The notes under the pieces: model-generated
What the model saw: only the letters and a program-made list of their open reading frames with translations
What the model was told of the DNA's origin: nothing
Database searches by the model: none
Assembly (NCBI GenBank): GCA_026708115.1
Contig: JAPOVL010000045.1
Coordinates: forward strand, 62,001-126,000
Direction: 5' to 3'
Source: Chloroflexota bacterium
GTDB lineage: Bacteria > Chloroflexota > Anaerolineae > Aggregatilineales > Phototrophicaceae
DNA length: 64,000 bases
Shown: one piece after another, positions 45,899 to 54,761 of the stretch
How positions within the stretch are numbered: position 1 is the stretch's first letter
Layout of the letters: each line of letters opens with the position of its first letter
Program-made: the position numbers and the translations under genes

Positions 45899-47341
45899 CT
45901 AATAGGCTCTTGCGAAAAGGGCAACTTTTTGGGCAGGTTGCCCAGTCTTGACGCAATAGCCGGTTCCTCCCGGTTGCTCAAATGGGAAGCAGCGGATCGT
46001 GGCCCCCGTTTCGTCTTTGACGGCCAACTCATCTTCGTCCGATCCATTCCACCAGGCCCGCGCCCAATCCCCGCCCTCAACAACCTGTCTCATTTCGTCG
46101 TAGGCGCCAACGTCGCTGATATGCCGGTCGCGGAAGGCGCGCGCGTCCGCCAAGAGGTTTGCCTGTATCGCGTTCAACAGCGCATCTAGCGCGTCTGCGA
46201 TGCCGTCCTGGGAAACAAACTGCTTGCCTTCGCGCCTCGGGACGTCCCGACGCGCCAGTACCGCATTATTGTTCTGTACGTCTTTTGGCCCAATTTCGAT
46301 GCGAACCGGGACGCCGCGCATCTCCCAGTCGTTGAACTTGAATCCGGGCGATTGCCCCTCCCGCCGATCAACATGCACACGGATGCCCGCCGCGCCGATT
46401 TGCTTTTCCAACCTGTTGACCGTTTCCATAACCAGCGGTTTCTGATCGTCCTTGCGGTAAATTGGCACAATCACGGCCTGATACGGCGCCAGCTTCGGCG
46501 GCAGACGCAGCCCCTTGTCGTCGCCGTGTGTCATGACCACCGCGCCGACCATGCGCGTGCTCAATCCCCAGGACGTCGTCCAGCAATAAGCCTGCTCATT
46601 GTTCTCAGCCAGATAACGAATGTCAAAAGCCTTTGCGAAATTCTGTCCCAGGTTGTGGCTCGTACCTGACTGCAGCGCCCGTCTGTCGCGCATCATCGCC
46701 TCGATCGTGTAAGTACGCACGGCGCCTGCGAATCGCTCCATACGGCTCTTTTCGCCCTTGATGACCGGGATGGCGGCATCTTTCACCGCGAAATCGGCGT
46801 AGATGTCCAACATCTGCAAGGTCTCTTCTTCGGCTTCGTCGTGGGTCGCGTGCGCGGTATGCCCCTCTTGCCACAGAAACTCGGCCGTGCGCAGGAAAGG
46901 ACGCGTCCGCAACTCCCAGCGTACGACGTTGGACCATTGATTGATCAGCAGCGGCAAGTCGCGATAGGACTGAATCCAGTCGCTAAAGGCCTCGCCAATA
47001 ACCGTTTCGGAAGTCGGCCTCACCACCAGAGGTTCTTCAAGTTCCTTGCCGCCGGCGTGAGTGACCACCGCAAGCTCGGGGCTGAAACCCTCGACATGCT
47101 GCGCTTCTCGCTTGATATAACTTTCCGGTATAAAAAGTGGGAAATAGGCGTTCTGATGGCCCGTCGCTTTGAAGCGTCGGTCCAAACCGCCCTTGATGCC
47201 CTCCCAAATTTCATAGCCATAGGGTTTGATAATCACACAGCCCCGGACCGGCGACGGCGCCGCCAGATCAGCGCGATATACGATCTCGTTATACCAACGC
47301 GAGAAATCTTCGCTTTGGGCTGTAACAGCCTGTTCCGACAT
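45899..47341 (-). CDS. proS: Prolyl-tRNA synthetase, archaeal/eukaryotic type
   Basis: This 480-residue class II enzyme charges tRNA(Pro). It lacks the insertion domain of the usual bacterial form and has the ProS type 3 layout: IIKPYGYEIWEGIKGGLD, PLVVRPTSETVIGEAFSDWI, FLRTAEFLWQEGHTAH, GTSHNLGQNFAKAFDI and TTSWGLSTRMVGAVVMTHGDDKGL. The anticodon-binding domain follows, then the extra C-terminal domain ending in FARAY, which places the terminal Tyr near the active site. Three of the four Cys that bind zinc in this domain in relatives appear replaced (WNGSDEDE; YCVKTG). A TATAAT lies at 47442-47447 and the leader can form two hairpins. YbaK at 12360 may edit its errors. Confidence 0.95.
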   Translation of the reverse strand: MSEQAVTAQSEDFSRWYNEIVYRADLAAPSPVRGCVIIKPYGYEIWEGIKGGLDRRFKATGHQNAYFPLFIPESYIKREAQHVEGFSPELAVVTHAGGKELEEPLVVRPTSETVIGEAFSDWIQSYRDLPLLINQWSNVVRWELRTRPFLRTAEFLWQEGHTAHATHDEAEEETLQMLDIYADFAVKDAAIPVIKGEKSRMERFAGAVRTYTIEAMMRDRRALQSGTSHNLGQNFAKAFDIRYLAENNEQAYCWTTSWGLSTRMVGAVVMTHGDDKGLRLPPKLAPYQAVIVPIYRKDDQKPLVMETVNRLEKQIGAAGIRVHVDRREGQSPGFKFNDWEMRGVPVRIEIGPKDVQNNNAVLARRDVPRREGKQFVSQDGIADALDALLNAIQANLLADARAFRDRHISDVGAYDEMRQVVEGGDWARAWWNGSDEDELAVKDETGATIRCFPFEQPGGTGYCVKTGQPAQKVALFARAY

Positions 47342-47391
47342 TTGAACACGATCCTCTTAAACGATTGCGCGATTAGAGTTCACGAGACCTT

Positions 47392-47433
47392 AGCGCAGCC
47401 TCGCGCTGTCCCCTCCGTACGCTCTCCGTACGG
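47392..47433 (-). promoter_or_regulatory. Two leader hairpins of proS
   Basis: On the minus strand CCGTACG/CGTACGG with a five-base loop (47415-47433) is followed by AGCGC/GCGCT with a six-base loop (47392-47407). Both lie in the predicted 94-nt leader. They do not show the conserved T-box sequence. Confidence 0.45.
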
Positions 47434-47441
47434 TGCCAGGT

Positions 47442-47447
47442 ATTATA
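47442..47447 (-). promoter_or_regulatory. -10 element of proS
   Basis: A perfect TATAAT on the minus strand with no good -35 at 16-18 bp. The start would be near 47435, about 94 nt before the ATG. Confidence 0.45.
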
Positions 47448-47519
47448 ATGCGCCGCGTCGAGAATGATAGCCTATAACGAGTTGGAACCTAGATACGCCG
47501 TCAAGGAAGACCTCACCAG

Positions 47520-47861
47520 CTATTCCAGTTTCCCGTTACGGTCGGCGTCGCTCTTGGCTGGCGCGGGCCAATCACGCTTGCGGTTTTTCGCAAGCTTTTT
47601 CATAACTTCTTCGCCAAGATCGACACCATTGATATCCGCTAATTGCAGCAGATAAAGCATCACATCCGCCAATTCTTCAGCCAGAGCCTCCGGGTCGGCG
47701 CTGTCTTCGCCCCATTGAAAGTGTTCCAAGACTTCGCTCGCTTCCAAGACCAGCGAGATGGCCAGGTTCCGGTGACTCTGCGGTTTGGCCGAACTGTCGT
47801 CAATCCAGCCCTTGCTTTGGACAAAGTCGCGCATGGCCGCCGTCAAGGTTTCCAAGTCCAT
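47520..47861 (-). CDS. MazG-like nucleotide pyrophosphohydrolase
   Basis: This 113-residue all-alpha NTP pyrophosphatase has the metal motif split between EASEVLEHFQW and EELADVMLYLLQLAD. It resembles the small RS21-C6/dCTP-pyrophosphatase type rather than full-length MazG. Such enzymes remove unwanted or modified nucleotides. It lies 22 bp after the glycosylphosphotransferase gene on the same strand and is likely co-transcribed with the glycan genes. No start alternative is close. Confidence 0.88.
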   Translation of the reverse strand: MDLETLTAAMRDFVQSKGWIDDSSAKPQSHRNLAISLVLEASEVLEHFQWGEDSADPEALAEELADVMLYLLQLADINGVDLGEEVMKKLAKNRKRDWPAPAKSDADRNGKLE

Positions 47862-47883
47862 GTTCTGATTTTGGCTCCACAGA

Positions 47884-49356
47884 TCAATATGCGTTAGGGC
47901 TTGAGCGCGTCAAAGACTGCCAGATTGTGCGAATGATGATCTTGATATCCAGCCAGAGAGACCAGTTTTCCACATATAGCAGGTCAAAGCGCGTACGGTC
48001 GGCGATCGAGGTATCGCCGCGCAAGCCTTCGACCTGCGCCAATCCGGTCATGCCGGATTTCTCGCGCAGGCGGGTCATATAATTCGGGATCTGACTACGG
48101 AATCGCTGCACGTACATCGGTCGCTCCGGTCGCGGACCTACCAGGCTCATATGACCCACAATGACGTTGATCAACTGCGGGATCTCGTCCCAGTTGCTGC
48201 GACGCATAAAGCGGCCGATACGGGTGACGCGCGGGTCATTCTCGACCGTCCAGGTTTGCCCCTGTGATTCCGCATCGGAGCGCATCGAGCGAAACTTGAT
48301 CATGGGAAAGGGACGTTCGTCCTGCCCCATGCGCCACTGCCAGTAGAAGACCGATCCACGAGATTCCAGGCGGATCAAGAGCGCGGTCAACAGCATGAGC
48401 GGCGAAAGCAAGATGAGGCCCAGCGACGCGCCGATGAGATCCAGCCCGCGCTTTAGGCTTAGCTTCCAGCCGCGCAGGGCGATGTCGCGTACGGTCAGCA
48501 GCGGTGTTCCGCCAAGGTCGTCGACATTCAGATCGCCGGCCATATAGGAGAAGAGATCGGGATACACTTTTATGTCGACCCGCCCGCGCTGACAGAGATT
48601 GATCAGCTCGACCAGTTCGCCGCGGCGCGGATCGGACAAGGCGACAATCACCTGCTCCACCATATGTTCGTCGATCAAGCGCGGAATATCCGCGTATTTG
48701 CCGATGATAGAGATGCCCGGGATTTCGTCCTGACTTTCATTCGCGCTCACGATGCCCACAATGTCATATCCAAGTGAAGGGCTATTGCGTATTTTTTCAG
48801 TGATCTCCTGGGCGATGCGCCCCTCGCCCACGATCAGCAAGTTGTCCCGCAGGACGCCCTGCCGACGCAGAGAAGCCCAAACTCGTCTGTGAATCTCGCG
48901 GCCCAGGCCAGTGAGTAACATGCTGAAAAACCATACGTAGAACAAGAGGCTGCGCGGATAGATCGCTTCAAATGCGGTATTTTGCAGCACGAATTCCTGG
49001 ATGCCGCTTGCCAGCAGCGTACCCAGGGTAACGACGCCAAGGACATTGCGAAACTGATCAATACGGCTGGAGGCACGCTTGAGATGATACAACTGCGAAA
49101 AATAGAACATCAGAATGATCGTCGCCACATGCAAGACGATCGTTGGAACAAAGTTGGCTATGGGAGGCTGGTCCTGTGGACGTGCGAAAAACGGCAGACT
49201 TTCGCGAGCTTCGTAACCCAGTATGAATGCCGTCACCAGCATGGCGACATCGGCAAGGAACAAAGAAACGGTGGAAAACGCCTTCAAATGTTCGTTGTTC
49301 CAGCGATAGGATCGAGGCGCTAGCCGGACAGAGTCGGATTGCGGATCTCCTTCCAT
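47884..49356 (-). CDS. Polyprenyl-phosphate sugar phosphotransferase (WcaJ-like)
   Basis: This 490-residue membrane enzyme probably transfers a sugar-1-phosphate to undecaprenyl phosphate, the first step of exopolysaccharide assembly. The N-terminal part has four to five membrane segments, then a CoA-binding-like Rossmann region (NLLIVGEGRIAQEI). The C-terminal bacterial sugar-transferase domain starts near residue 300 with KRGLDLIGASLGLILLSPL and has KFRSMRSDAE, RRSNWDEIPQLINVI and MSLVGPRPERP. ATG 49356 has AGGAGG nine bases upstream and overlaps the GT2 gene by 37 bp; a frame open to 49578 is rejected. Confidence 0.93.
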   Translation of the reverse strand: MEGDPQSDSVRLAPRSYRWNNEHLKAFSTVSLFLADVAMLVTAFILGYEARESLPFFARPQDQPPIANFVPTIVLHVATIILMFYFSQLYHLKRASSRIDQFRNVLGVVTLGTLLASGIQEFVLQNTAFEAIYPRSLLFYVWFFSMLLTGLGREIHRRVWASLRRQGVLRDNLLIVGEGRIAQEITEKIRNSPSLGYDIVGIVSANESQDEIPGISIIGKYADIPRLIDEHMVEQVIVALSDPRRGELVELINLCQRGRVDIKVYPDLFSYMAGDLNVDDLGGTPLLTVRDIALRGWKLSLKRGLDLIGASLGLILLSPLMLLTALLIRLESRGSVFYWQWRMGQDERPFPMIKFRSMRSDAESQGQTWTVENDPRVTRIGRFMRRSNWDEIPQLINVIVGHMSLVGPRPERPMYVQRFRSQIPNYMTRLREKSGMTGLAQVEGLRGDTSIADRTRFDLLYVENWSLWLDIKIIIRTIWQSLTRSSPNAY

Positions 49357-50252
49357 AGGTCGGGCCCTCCTTTCAGCAACAAGGCCGCCAGAATCATCAG
49401 GTGCAAAGGCAGATTGGTAGTCTGTCGAAAGTGCTTGCGATAGAAGATCAACATGGCGCGCCAAAACTCGAACTGGGCTTTTTTTGATCGGGCGCTCGCC
49501 GCTCGTTTGACGTGACGCACGGTTACAACTGGATAATACCAGATTTTGTAGCCCCCTTGCTTCATGCGATAGGCCCAATCCAGATCTTCGCCATACATGA
49601 AGAAACTTTCATCCAGCAGACCTGCTTTGGCTATGGCTTCTTTGCGCACCTGCATATAGGCGCCGACCACGGAATCCACTTCCAACTCCTGGTCTTCGTC
49701 GGCAAAGGTCATGTTGTAGCGACCAAAACGACGGTTGCGCGGAAAAAGTCTTGCCAAACCGGAATAATGATAAAAGCTCACCATCGGCGTCGGAAAGCCG
49801 CGACGGCAGGCTTTGTCCAGGCTGCCGTCAAGCAGGGTCAATTTCGGTCCCGCGGCGCCAACGTCCGGCCTCGAATCCATAAACTGGATCATGCGATAAA
49901 GGGCGTCGGCGGGCAATTCCGTATCCGGATTCAATAACAAGGCATAACGCGGCGCGCTCGCCTTCACTTCGCCCGGGTCGCTGTAACCAAGATGTCGCAA
50001 TCCAACATTGTTGGCGCGGGGATAGCCGACGTTCTCGGTATTGACGATGACTTGCGCATCCGGATAGCAACTCGCGACCATCGCCGCGCTGTCATCGGTT
50101 GAGGCGTTGTCGACGACGACCACGCTGAAACTAAAATCGCCTTCGCTCCCAAAAACGGTCTCGAGGCAGCGCCGCAAGTGCTCGCGGGTATTCCAATTGA
50201 CGATGACGATGCCGATGTCCTGCACTGAAACCTCGATAACAACAGTTTTCAA
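49320..50252 (-). CDS. Glycosyltransferase family 2 (rhamnosyltransferase-like)
   Basis: This 310-residue enzyme belongs to GT-A fold family 2. Visible marks are IVIVNWNTREHLRRCLETV, VVVDNASTDDSAAMV, the metal-site region LLLNPDTEL and FFMYGEDLDWAYRMKQGGY, typical of WbbL-like rhamnosyltransferases. It probably extends a lipid-linked glycan started by the phosphotransferase encoded next, with which it overlaps. The C-terminus carries one hydrophobic helix (LPLHLMILAALLLKGG). The sugar is not known. Confidence 0.92.
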   Translation of the reverse strand: MKTVVIEVSVQDIGIVIVNWNTREHLRRCLETVFGSEGDFSFSVVVVDNASTDDSAAMVASCYPDAQVIVNTENVGYPRANNVGLRHLGYSDPGEVKASAPRYALLLNPDTELPADALYRMIQFMDSRPDVGAAGPKLTLLDGSLDKACRRGFPTPMVSFYHYSGLARLFPRNRRFGRYNMTFADEDQELEVDSVVGAYMQVRKEAIAKAGLLDESFFMYGEDLDWAYRMKQGGYKIWYYPVVTVRHVKRAASARSKKAQFEFWRAMLIFYRKHFRQTTNLPLHLMILAALLLKGGPDLWKEIRNPTLSG

Positions 50253-50301
50253 TTATATATCAAGGAAAGTCTATCACGGCCTGTGAGTCGCTACACGCCA
50301 A

Positions 50302-51981
50302 CTACTGTCCTACCTCACAACTCGCTGGATTCAGGCAGTACAGAATCAAGCCCGGGTTGTGATAATAGGCGGCCATATTCATCATCGCTTCGGAGCCCGT
50401 CCAGGTTGGGCGTGCGATATCGGCCAAGCGCGTATAGCGATCGTCGAGGGCTTCCAAGTAGGCTCGCTGCTCCTCAATGATTGCGGGCGAGACGATCCAT
50501 TCCGAGCGATAGATATCAAAAGCGCGCGCATCGGAAATGATCAAATAATCGAAGTCGTCGCCTGAGGGCAGCTCTTCGGCATATCCGACAAAATGCTGGT
50601 AGTTGGGGTATATCGCCGAATCCAGGGGCACATTGTAAGAGCCGTTGACGAAAAAACGGGCGCCCGACGGAATACTGTCGTGGATCCAGCGCAGCATGAT
50701 CTGTCGAGTATCCGGCTGCGAGAACATCTTTGCCGCTTGTACCGACAGCGTCAGCGGCTGCAAGGTCAAGAGCAGGAGCGTCCCGGGCATGAGCAGGCGC
50801 GGCGACAGTGATATCCGCTCAACCAGCCATCCAGCCCCGATGGCTGAAAGAAGCGCCACAAAGGGCAAGATCTGAATCAACTGATGTTCGCTGTGTCCGG
50901 GCCGGACCGTGCGCAGCACCACCAAAGAATATGTCAGCAACATGAAACTGATAAGCCCGACCAAAAGCCTGAGCCCGTTCTTCCCCCGACTGGGCATCGG
51001 TTTCGCAGCCGCTGCAATGCCAAGCGCCATCAGCAGCATAGCCGGGATGCCTAGGGAGAAGAGTGCGGAATAGGTCAGCAGATACCGCAGTCCGGTCCAC
51101 TGGTCAACGATGAAGAAATCGTGTACTTGCCCGGGCATCTTGTATTGCTCGACGATCCGTGACACGTCGTACCAGAAATGACCAAAGTCGCGCAAGATAT
51201 ACGGGGACGCCAGCAAGAAAAACAAGGGCATCGCCAGCCAACCGGCAAGGACAACCGACAGCATGCGCCGATTGCGAAACTGATACAGCAGAACCAGCCC
51301 CGCTGGGCCCACGATAAGAGCGACGGCCGCGCCATTGTAAAAGGTCGATGCAGCCAAGCCGGTGGCGATGCCGGCCAGAATGTACATCCTTTCGCGCCAC
51401 CGGATGCCGCGGCTGTACAGACATGCCGCGCAAGCCCAGATTGCGACCATCATCCACGCTGTTGCGGGTATGCTCGGCTTGACGTAGTGCGCATGAACCA
51501 CCAAGGAATACGAGCAGCCGACCAGCAGCCCCGCGCACAATGCGGCGAACTTGCCCGCCAAGATTCGTGCCGTGGCGTAGGCGCAGGCAACCATCACCAG
51601 GCCGCCCAAGACGCTATAGATCCTGGAAAACACATAGAGCGGGAAAGCCGCGTAGTTGCGCAGCGTCTGCCCGTCGCGGTCTTCAAGCGCGAGCCCGCGC
51701 GTAGCGCCTGTCAATTGGTAGAGCACAAAATTGCTGTTGATGATGAGCGACGGATAATTGAAAAACTCGGGATTCAAGCGTCGCTTCAATGACATTTCCA
51801 CCGGAATCGCGACGTTGTGGAAGGAATCCGGATTCACAGGTAACTGCTCGTGCGCCATGCCATACGGGGCGTAGGATGGGAAATATTCAGGCTCCAGCCA
51901 GCCGTATCCGATGCCGACGATGCGCAAGCCCGCCGCGAATAGCAACAGCATTGTCACCGCCAACCAATCAATTCGTCGCAT
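50302..51981 (-). CDS. Multi-membrane glycosyltransferase-like protein
   Basis: This 559-residue membrane protein has about eleven hydrophobic segments and a soluble C-terminal region of about 120 residues. The first outside loop is rich in acidic and aromatic residues (EPEYFPSYAPYGM), as in GT39/GT83-type transferases that use polyprenyl-linked sugars. It is not close to the paralogue pair at 3-6 kb. It lies between murE and the GT2 gene on the same strand, so a role in cell-surface glycan assembly is likely; the donor and acceptor cannot be read from the sequence. Confidence 0.7.
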   Translation of the reverse strand: MRRIDWLAVTMLLLFAAGLRIVGIGYGWLEPEYFPSYAPYGMAHEQLPVNPDSFHNVAIPVEMSLKRRLNPEFFNYPSLIINSNFVLYQLTGATRGLALEDRDGQTLRNYAAFPLYVFSRIYSVLGGLVMVACAYATARILAGKFAALCAGLLVGCSYSLVVHAHYVKPSIPATAWMMVAIWACAACLYSRGIRWRERMYILAGIATGLAASTFYNGAAVALIVGPAGLVLLYQFRNRRMLSVVLAGWLAMPLFFLLASPYILRDFGHFWYDVSRIVEQYKMPGQVHDFFIVDQWTGLRYLLTYSALFSLGIPAMLLMALGIAAAAKPMPSRGKNGLRLLVGLISFMLLTYSLVVLRTVRPGHSEHQLIQILPFVALLSAIGAGWLVERISLSPRLLMPGTLLLLTLQPLTLSVQAAKMFSQPDTRQIMLRWIHDSIPSGARFFVNGSYNVPLDSAIYPNYQHFVGYAEELPSGDDFDYLIISDARAFDIYRSEWIVSPAIIEEQRAYLEALDDRYTRLADIARPTWTGSEAMMNMAAYYHNPGLILYCLNPASCEVGQ

Positions 51982-52061
51982 CGAGTGACTCTACCTCATA
52001 TGCTGGTCGGCAAATGGCGGGACGCTCGCGCTGAAGATGGGCGCCGGAACCGTTGTGAGCG

Positions 52062-53603
52062 TCATCTTCCCGATTTGGCGGTCGGCAAGGTCGCCAGCGG
52101 CGCCCCCCGCAGAGCCGAGCGCATGGCATTGCGATCGTCCCAAGGGTGCTCGGTGGCGCCAAAGCACATGCTCTGCTCATGGCCCTTGCCGCAAGCCATC
52201 ACCAGATCGCCGGACCGCGCCAACTGGCAAGCTCGGAAGATCGCTTCGCCGCGGTCCGGTACGCGGATGAAGCTTTCGCCTTCGATGCCGCCTTTCGCCC
52301 GGCATCCTTCCGCCATCATCTCCAGGATATCGTCGAGCGACTCCGTGCGCGGATCTTCTGCGGTCAAGACCGTCAAGTCCGCCAGTTGCGCCGACGTTTC
52401 CGCCATAAGCCGGCGTTTTTCCACATCGCGCAAGCCGGCGCTGCCGAAGACCGCGATCAATCGTTTGCCGGGCGGCAGCATCCCCCGGCCCGCTTGCAAA
52501 GCGCGTCGCAGCGCGTTGGGACTATGCGCGAAATCGACCATCGCGATGAAGTCCTGGCCCGCATCAATCCGTTCCATACGGCCGGAAACCAAATCGACCG
52601 CCGCGATCCCGGCCCGAATATCTGACCATGATACGCCGAGCTCCCGCGCGGCAACAATGGCCGCCAAGGCGTTTGAAACGTTGAACTCGCCCGGCAAGCC
52701 CATCTCAAAACGCTGACCCTGTACCCGGAAGCTGGTGGAATCGGGTCGGAAGCGCAGGTCCGTCGCCCGATAATCCGCCAGGGCGTGGACGCCGTAGCTT
52801 TGCAGGCGGTCTGCCGCGAAAGCACCGAAATAGGCTGCGGATTCGTCATCGGCGTTGATCACCGAGAGCTTTGGGATACCGGGCTTGCGCCAGGACTCGC
52901 CCAGCATCTTGAACATGATGGCTTTGGCAGCGCGGTAGTTTTCCCAACTGCCGTGGTAGTCCAGATGCTCGTGCATGACATTGGTCAGGGCCGCTACATC
53001 ATTGTCGACACCATTCAACCTGCCTTGCGCCAAGCCGTGGCTGGTCATCTCCAGGATGCAATGGGTCAGTCCCGCTGCGACCATGCGCGCCAGGTAGGCT
53101 TGGACTTGCGGCGCGCCCGGTGTTGTGACATGCAATCCAGTCGCTGCCCTCTCGTCGCCGAAGTCGGCGGAGATGGTGCTGATGTAACCGGCCTTGACGT
53201 GGCTGACGCGCTGCAAAACGCTGTGCAACAGGTGACAAGTCGTCGTTTTGCCGTCGGTGCCGGTGACGCCGATCACAACCAGCTCCCGCGAGGGAAAATC
53301 ATGATAAGCTGCCGCCAGCGGTCCGATAACGGCTTGCGCGTCGCGGACGCGAATATAGGGCACGCTCAAGTCGCCCTGCGGGGCTTCGCCGACGATTGCG
53401 GCCGCGCCCGCCGCGATGGCTTGGGAAATGTAATGGTGGCCGTCGCTGGATCCACCCTTGCGCGCGACAAAGATGCCCCCGGGCTCAACCTCCAGGCTTG
53501 ATTCCGTCACCGGAGCGCTGATCTCGCCGGACAGCTCGCCCTGTGTGGAAACCAGTTGTCGCTCCGCGATGGACTCTAACAGTTCGCACAAAGTCTTGGG
53601 CAT
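52062..53603 (-). CDS. murE: Mur ligase, MurE-like (UDP-MurNAc-tripeptide synthetase)
   Basis: This 513-residue ATP-dependent ligase adds the third amino acid to UDP-MurNAc-L-Ala-D-Glu. The P-loop is GTDGKTTT (115-122), with HVTTPGAPQVQAYL, LEMTSHGLAQGRLNGV, NVMHEHLDYHGSW and VDFAHSPNAL. The C-terminal domain has AVFGSAGLRDVEKRRLMAE and GKGHEQSM. In place of the DNPR box that binds diaminopimelate in many MurE enzymes it has EDPR (416-419), so the amino acid added may differ, for example ornithine or lysine. It is separate from any other mur gene in the window. A strong F0-operon terminator lies 80 bp upstream. Confidence 0.9.
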   Translation of the reverse strand: MPKTLCELLESIAERQLVSTQGELSGEISAPVTESSLEVEPGGIFVARKGGSSDGHHYISQAIAAGAAAIVGEAPQGDLSVPYIRVRDAQAVIGPLAAAYHDFPSRELVVIGVTGTDGKTTTCHLLHSVLQRVSHVKAGYISTISADFGDERAATGLHVTTPGAPQVQAYLARMVAAGLTHCILEMTSHGLAQGRLNGVDNDVAALTNVMHEHLDYHGSWENYRAAKAIMFKMLGESWRKPGIPKLSVINADDESAAYFGAFAADRLQSYGVHALADYRATDLRFRPDSTSFRVQGQRFEMGLPGEFNVSNALAAIVAARELGVSWSDIRAGIAAVDLVSGRMERIDAGQDFIAMVDFAHSPNALRRALQAGRGMLPPGKRLIAVFGSAGLRDVEKRRLMAETSAQLADLTVLTAEDPRTESLDDILEMMAEGCRAKGGIEGESFIRVPDRGEAIFRACQLARSGDLVMACGKGHEQSMCFGATEHPWDDRNAMRSALRGAPLATLPTAKSGR

Positions 53604-53682
53604 GAAAATTCCCGCGTTTGGCTATTAGCGCGTAATCGGGCTCTGCCCTATTTTATGATGAATTTCCGGAATCCGTTTACAT

Positions 53683-53719
53683 CAAAAAAAACAAACGCGC
53701 TGGAGGGCATCCAACGCGT
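53683..53719 (-). terminator. Intrinsic terminator of the ATP synthase F0 operon
   Basis: The minus-strand RNA has a 10-bp stem (ACGCGTTGGA with TCCAGCGCGT, one G-U pair) around a five-base loop, followed by TTTGTTTTTTTT. It lies 28 bp after the last F0 gene. Confidence 0.93.
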
Positions 53720-53747
53720 CTGACAAGTGCTTTGCGTTTCGGTCAGC

Positions 53748-54458
53748 TTAATTCAAACTGCGCGACAGACTGCTCAACTGAGAGCGTACGCTGCCATCGA
53801 CCATGCCGCCGGGCCAGCGCACGATCAAGCCGCCCAGAATCTCCGGATCAACCTGGTAATCAACCTCGTCGGCGCCGATTTCGCCTTGAATACTTTTCTG
53901 CTCGGTCGCGGTCAAAGGCATGGCGCTGACGACTTCCACGCTGCCGCCGATGCCTTTTGCGCTCTCGGGCAGGTCCGCGATGAAGCTGTTAACAAGCGCC
54001 TTCTGCTTGGTTTTGGTAATGTTCTCACCCAAAATGCGGCTTGCCACAGCCACCGAGATATTCAGCACCTGCTCGCGCAGGTTGCCCAACTCCGCATTGC
54101 GCGTGGCCACCGCTTCGGTCTGGGCGTCGTTCTGTATCTTGGTCGCTGCCTGACGCGCTTCCTGTTCGACCGCGGCGGCAACATCTTCGCCGCGGCCACG
54201 CGCTTCGTCAATCACCTTTTGCGCTTCGGCCCGCGCCTGCGTCAGGATCTTGTCGGCTTCCGCTTCGGCGTTTTCACGCGCCCGCGCCGCGGCGGCCGCA
54301 TCCTCCAAGCCCTTGGCGATGCGATTGCGCCGCTCGTTGAGCACATTCACCAAGGGATCGTAGATGAACCGTGTCATCACCGTATACAGAACGATGAAGG
54401 CGATTATCCATATCAGCATCAATCCGGGGTTGATGCCCAAATTGTCAAGTACGCTCAT
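53748..54458 (-). CDS. ATP synthase fused subunit b - delta C-terminal domain
   Basis: This 236-residue protein begins as subunit b: one membrane helix (LMLIWIIAFIVLYTVMTRFIYDPL, residues 13-36) and a long charged stalk helix to about 165. It then ends as the C-terminal domain of subunit delta/OSCP: VVSAMPLTATEQK (177-189) and VDPEILGGLIVRWPGGMVDGSV (203-224). The six-helix N-terminal domain of delta that docks on alpha subunits is not present in this gene. b-delta fusions are known in mycobacteria, but there delta is complete. It is the last gene of the F0 operon and is followed by a terminator, not by atpA. Confidence 0.85.
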   Translation of the reverse strand: MSVLDNLGINPGLMLIWIIAFIVLYTVMTRFIYDPLVNVLNERRNRIAKGLEDAAAAARARENAEAEADKILTQARAEAQKVIDEARGRGEDVAAAVEQEARQAATKIQNDAQTEAVATRNAELGNLREQVLNISVAVASRILGENITKTKQKALVNSFIADLPESAKGIGGSVEVVSAMPLTATEQKSIQGEIGADEVDYQVDPEILGGLIVRWPGGMVDGSVRSQLSSLSRSLN

Positions 54459-54487
54459 GATGCTCTCCTGTTCCTCCCCCGTACTAA

Positions 54488-54730
54488 CTAGCTAAGTACG
54501 AAGAGGATAATCAGCGAAACGACCAGGGCGTAAATAGCAACCGCTTCCGCGAAGGCCACGCCGAGGATCATGTTGACCTGGATGGTCGGGGTGTGATCCG
54601 GGTTGCGTCCCATGGCCTGCACCGCGCCACCCACCGCCAAACCGATGCCGATGCCGCCGCCGGCCGCGCCGATCATCGCCAGACCCGCGCCAATCGCTTT
54701 GCCCAAAATAATCGTTGATTGTGGATCCAT
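54488..54730 (-). CDS. atpE: ATP synthase subunit c
   Basis: This 80-residue proteolipid forms the rotor ring. It has two membrane helices joined by a polar loop with GRNPDHTP. The Gly-rich first helix (GAGLAMIGAAGGGIGIGLAVGGAVQAMGRNP) and the ion-binding Glu in GVAFAEAVAIYALVVSLIILF are clear, so it is probably proton-coupled. ATG 54730 has GGAGG eight bases upstream. A longer frame to 54793 is rejected. It follows atpB by 31 bp. Confidence 0.97.
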   Translation of the reverse strand: MDPQSTIILGKAIGAGLAMIGAAGGGIGIGLAVGGAVQAMGRNPDHTPTIQVNMILGVAFAEAVAIYALVVSLIILFVLS

Positions 54731-54761
54731 TGATGTTTCCTCCAGTTTTCTTCTTGCTATG

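Noticed and set aside
47342..47519. T-box riboswitch upstream of proS
   Set aside because: Hairpins exist, but the conserved T-box sequence and specifier arrangement were not found.
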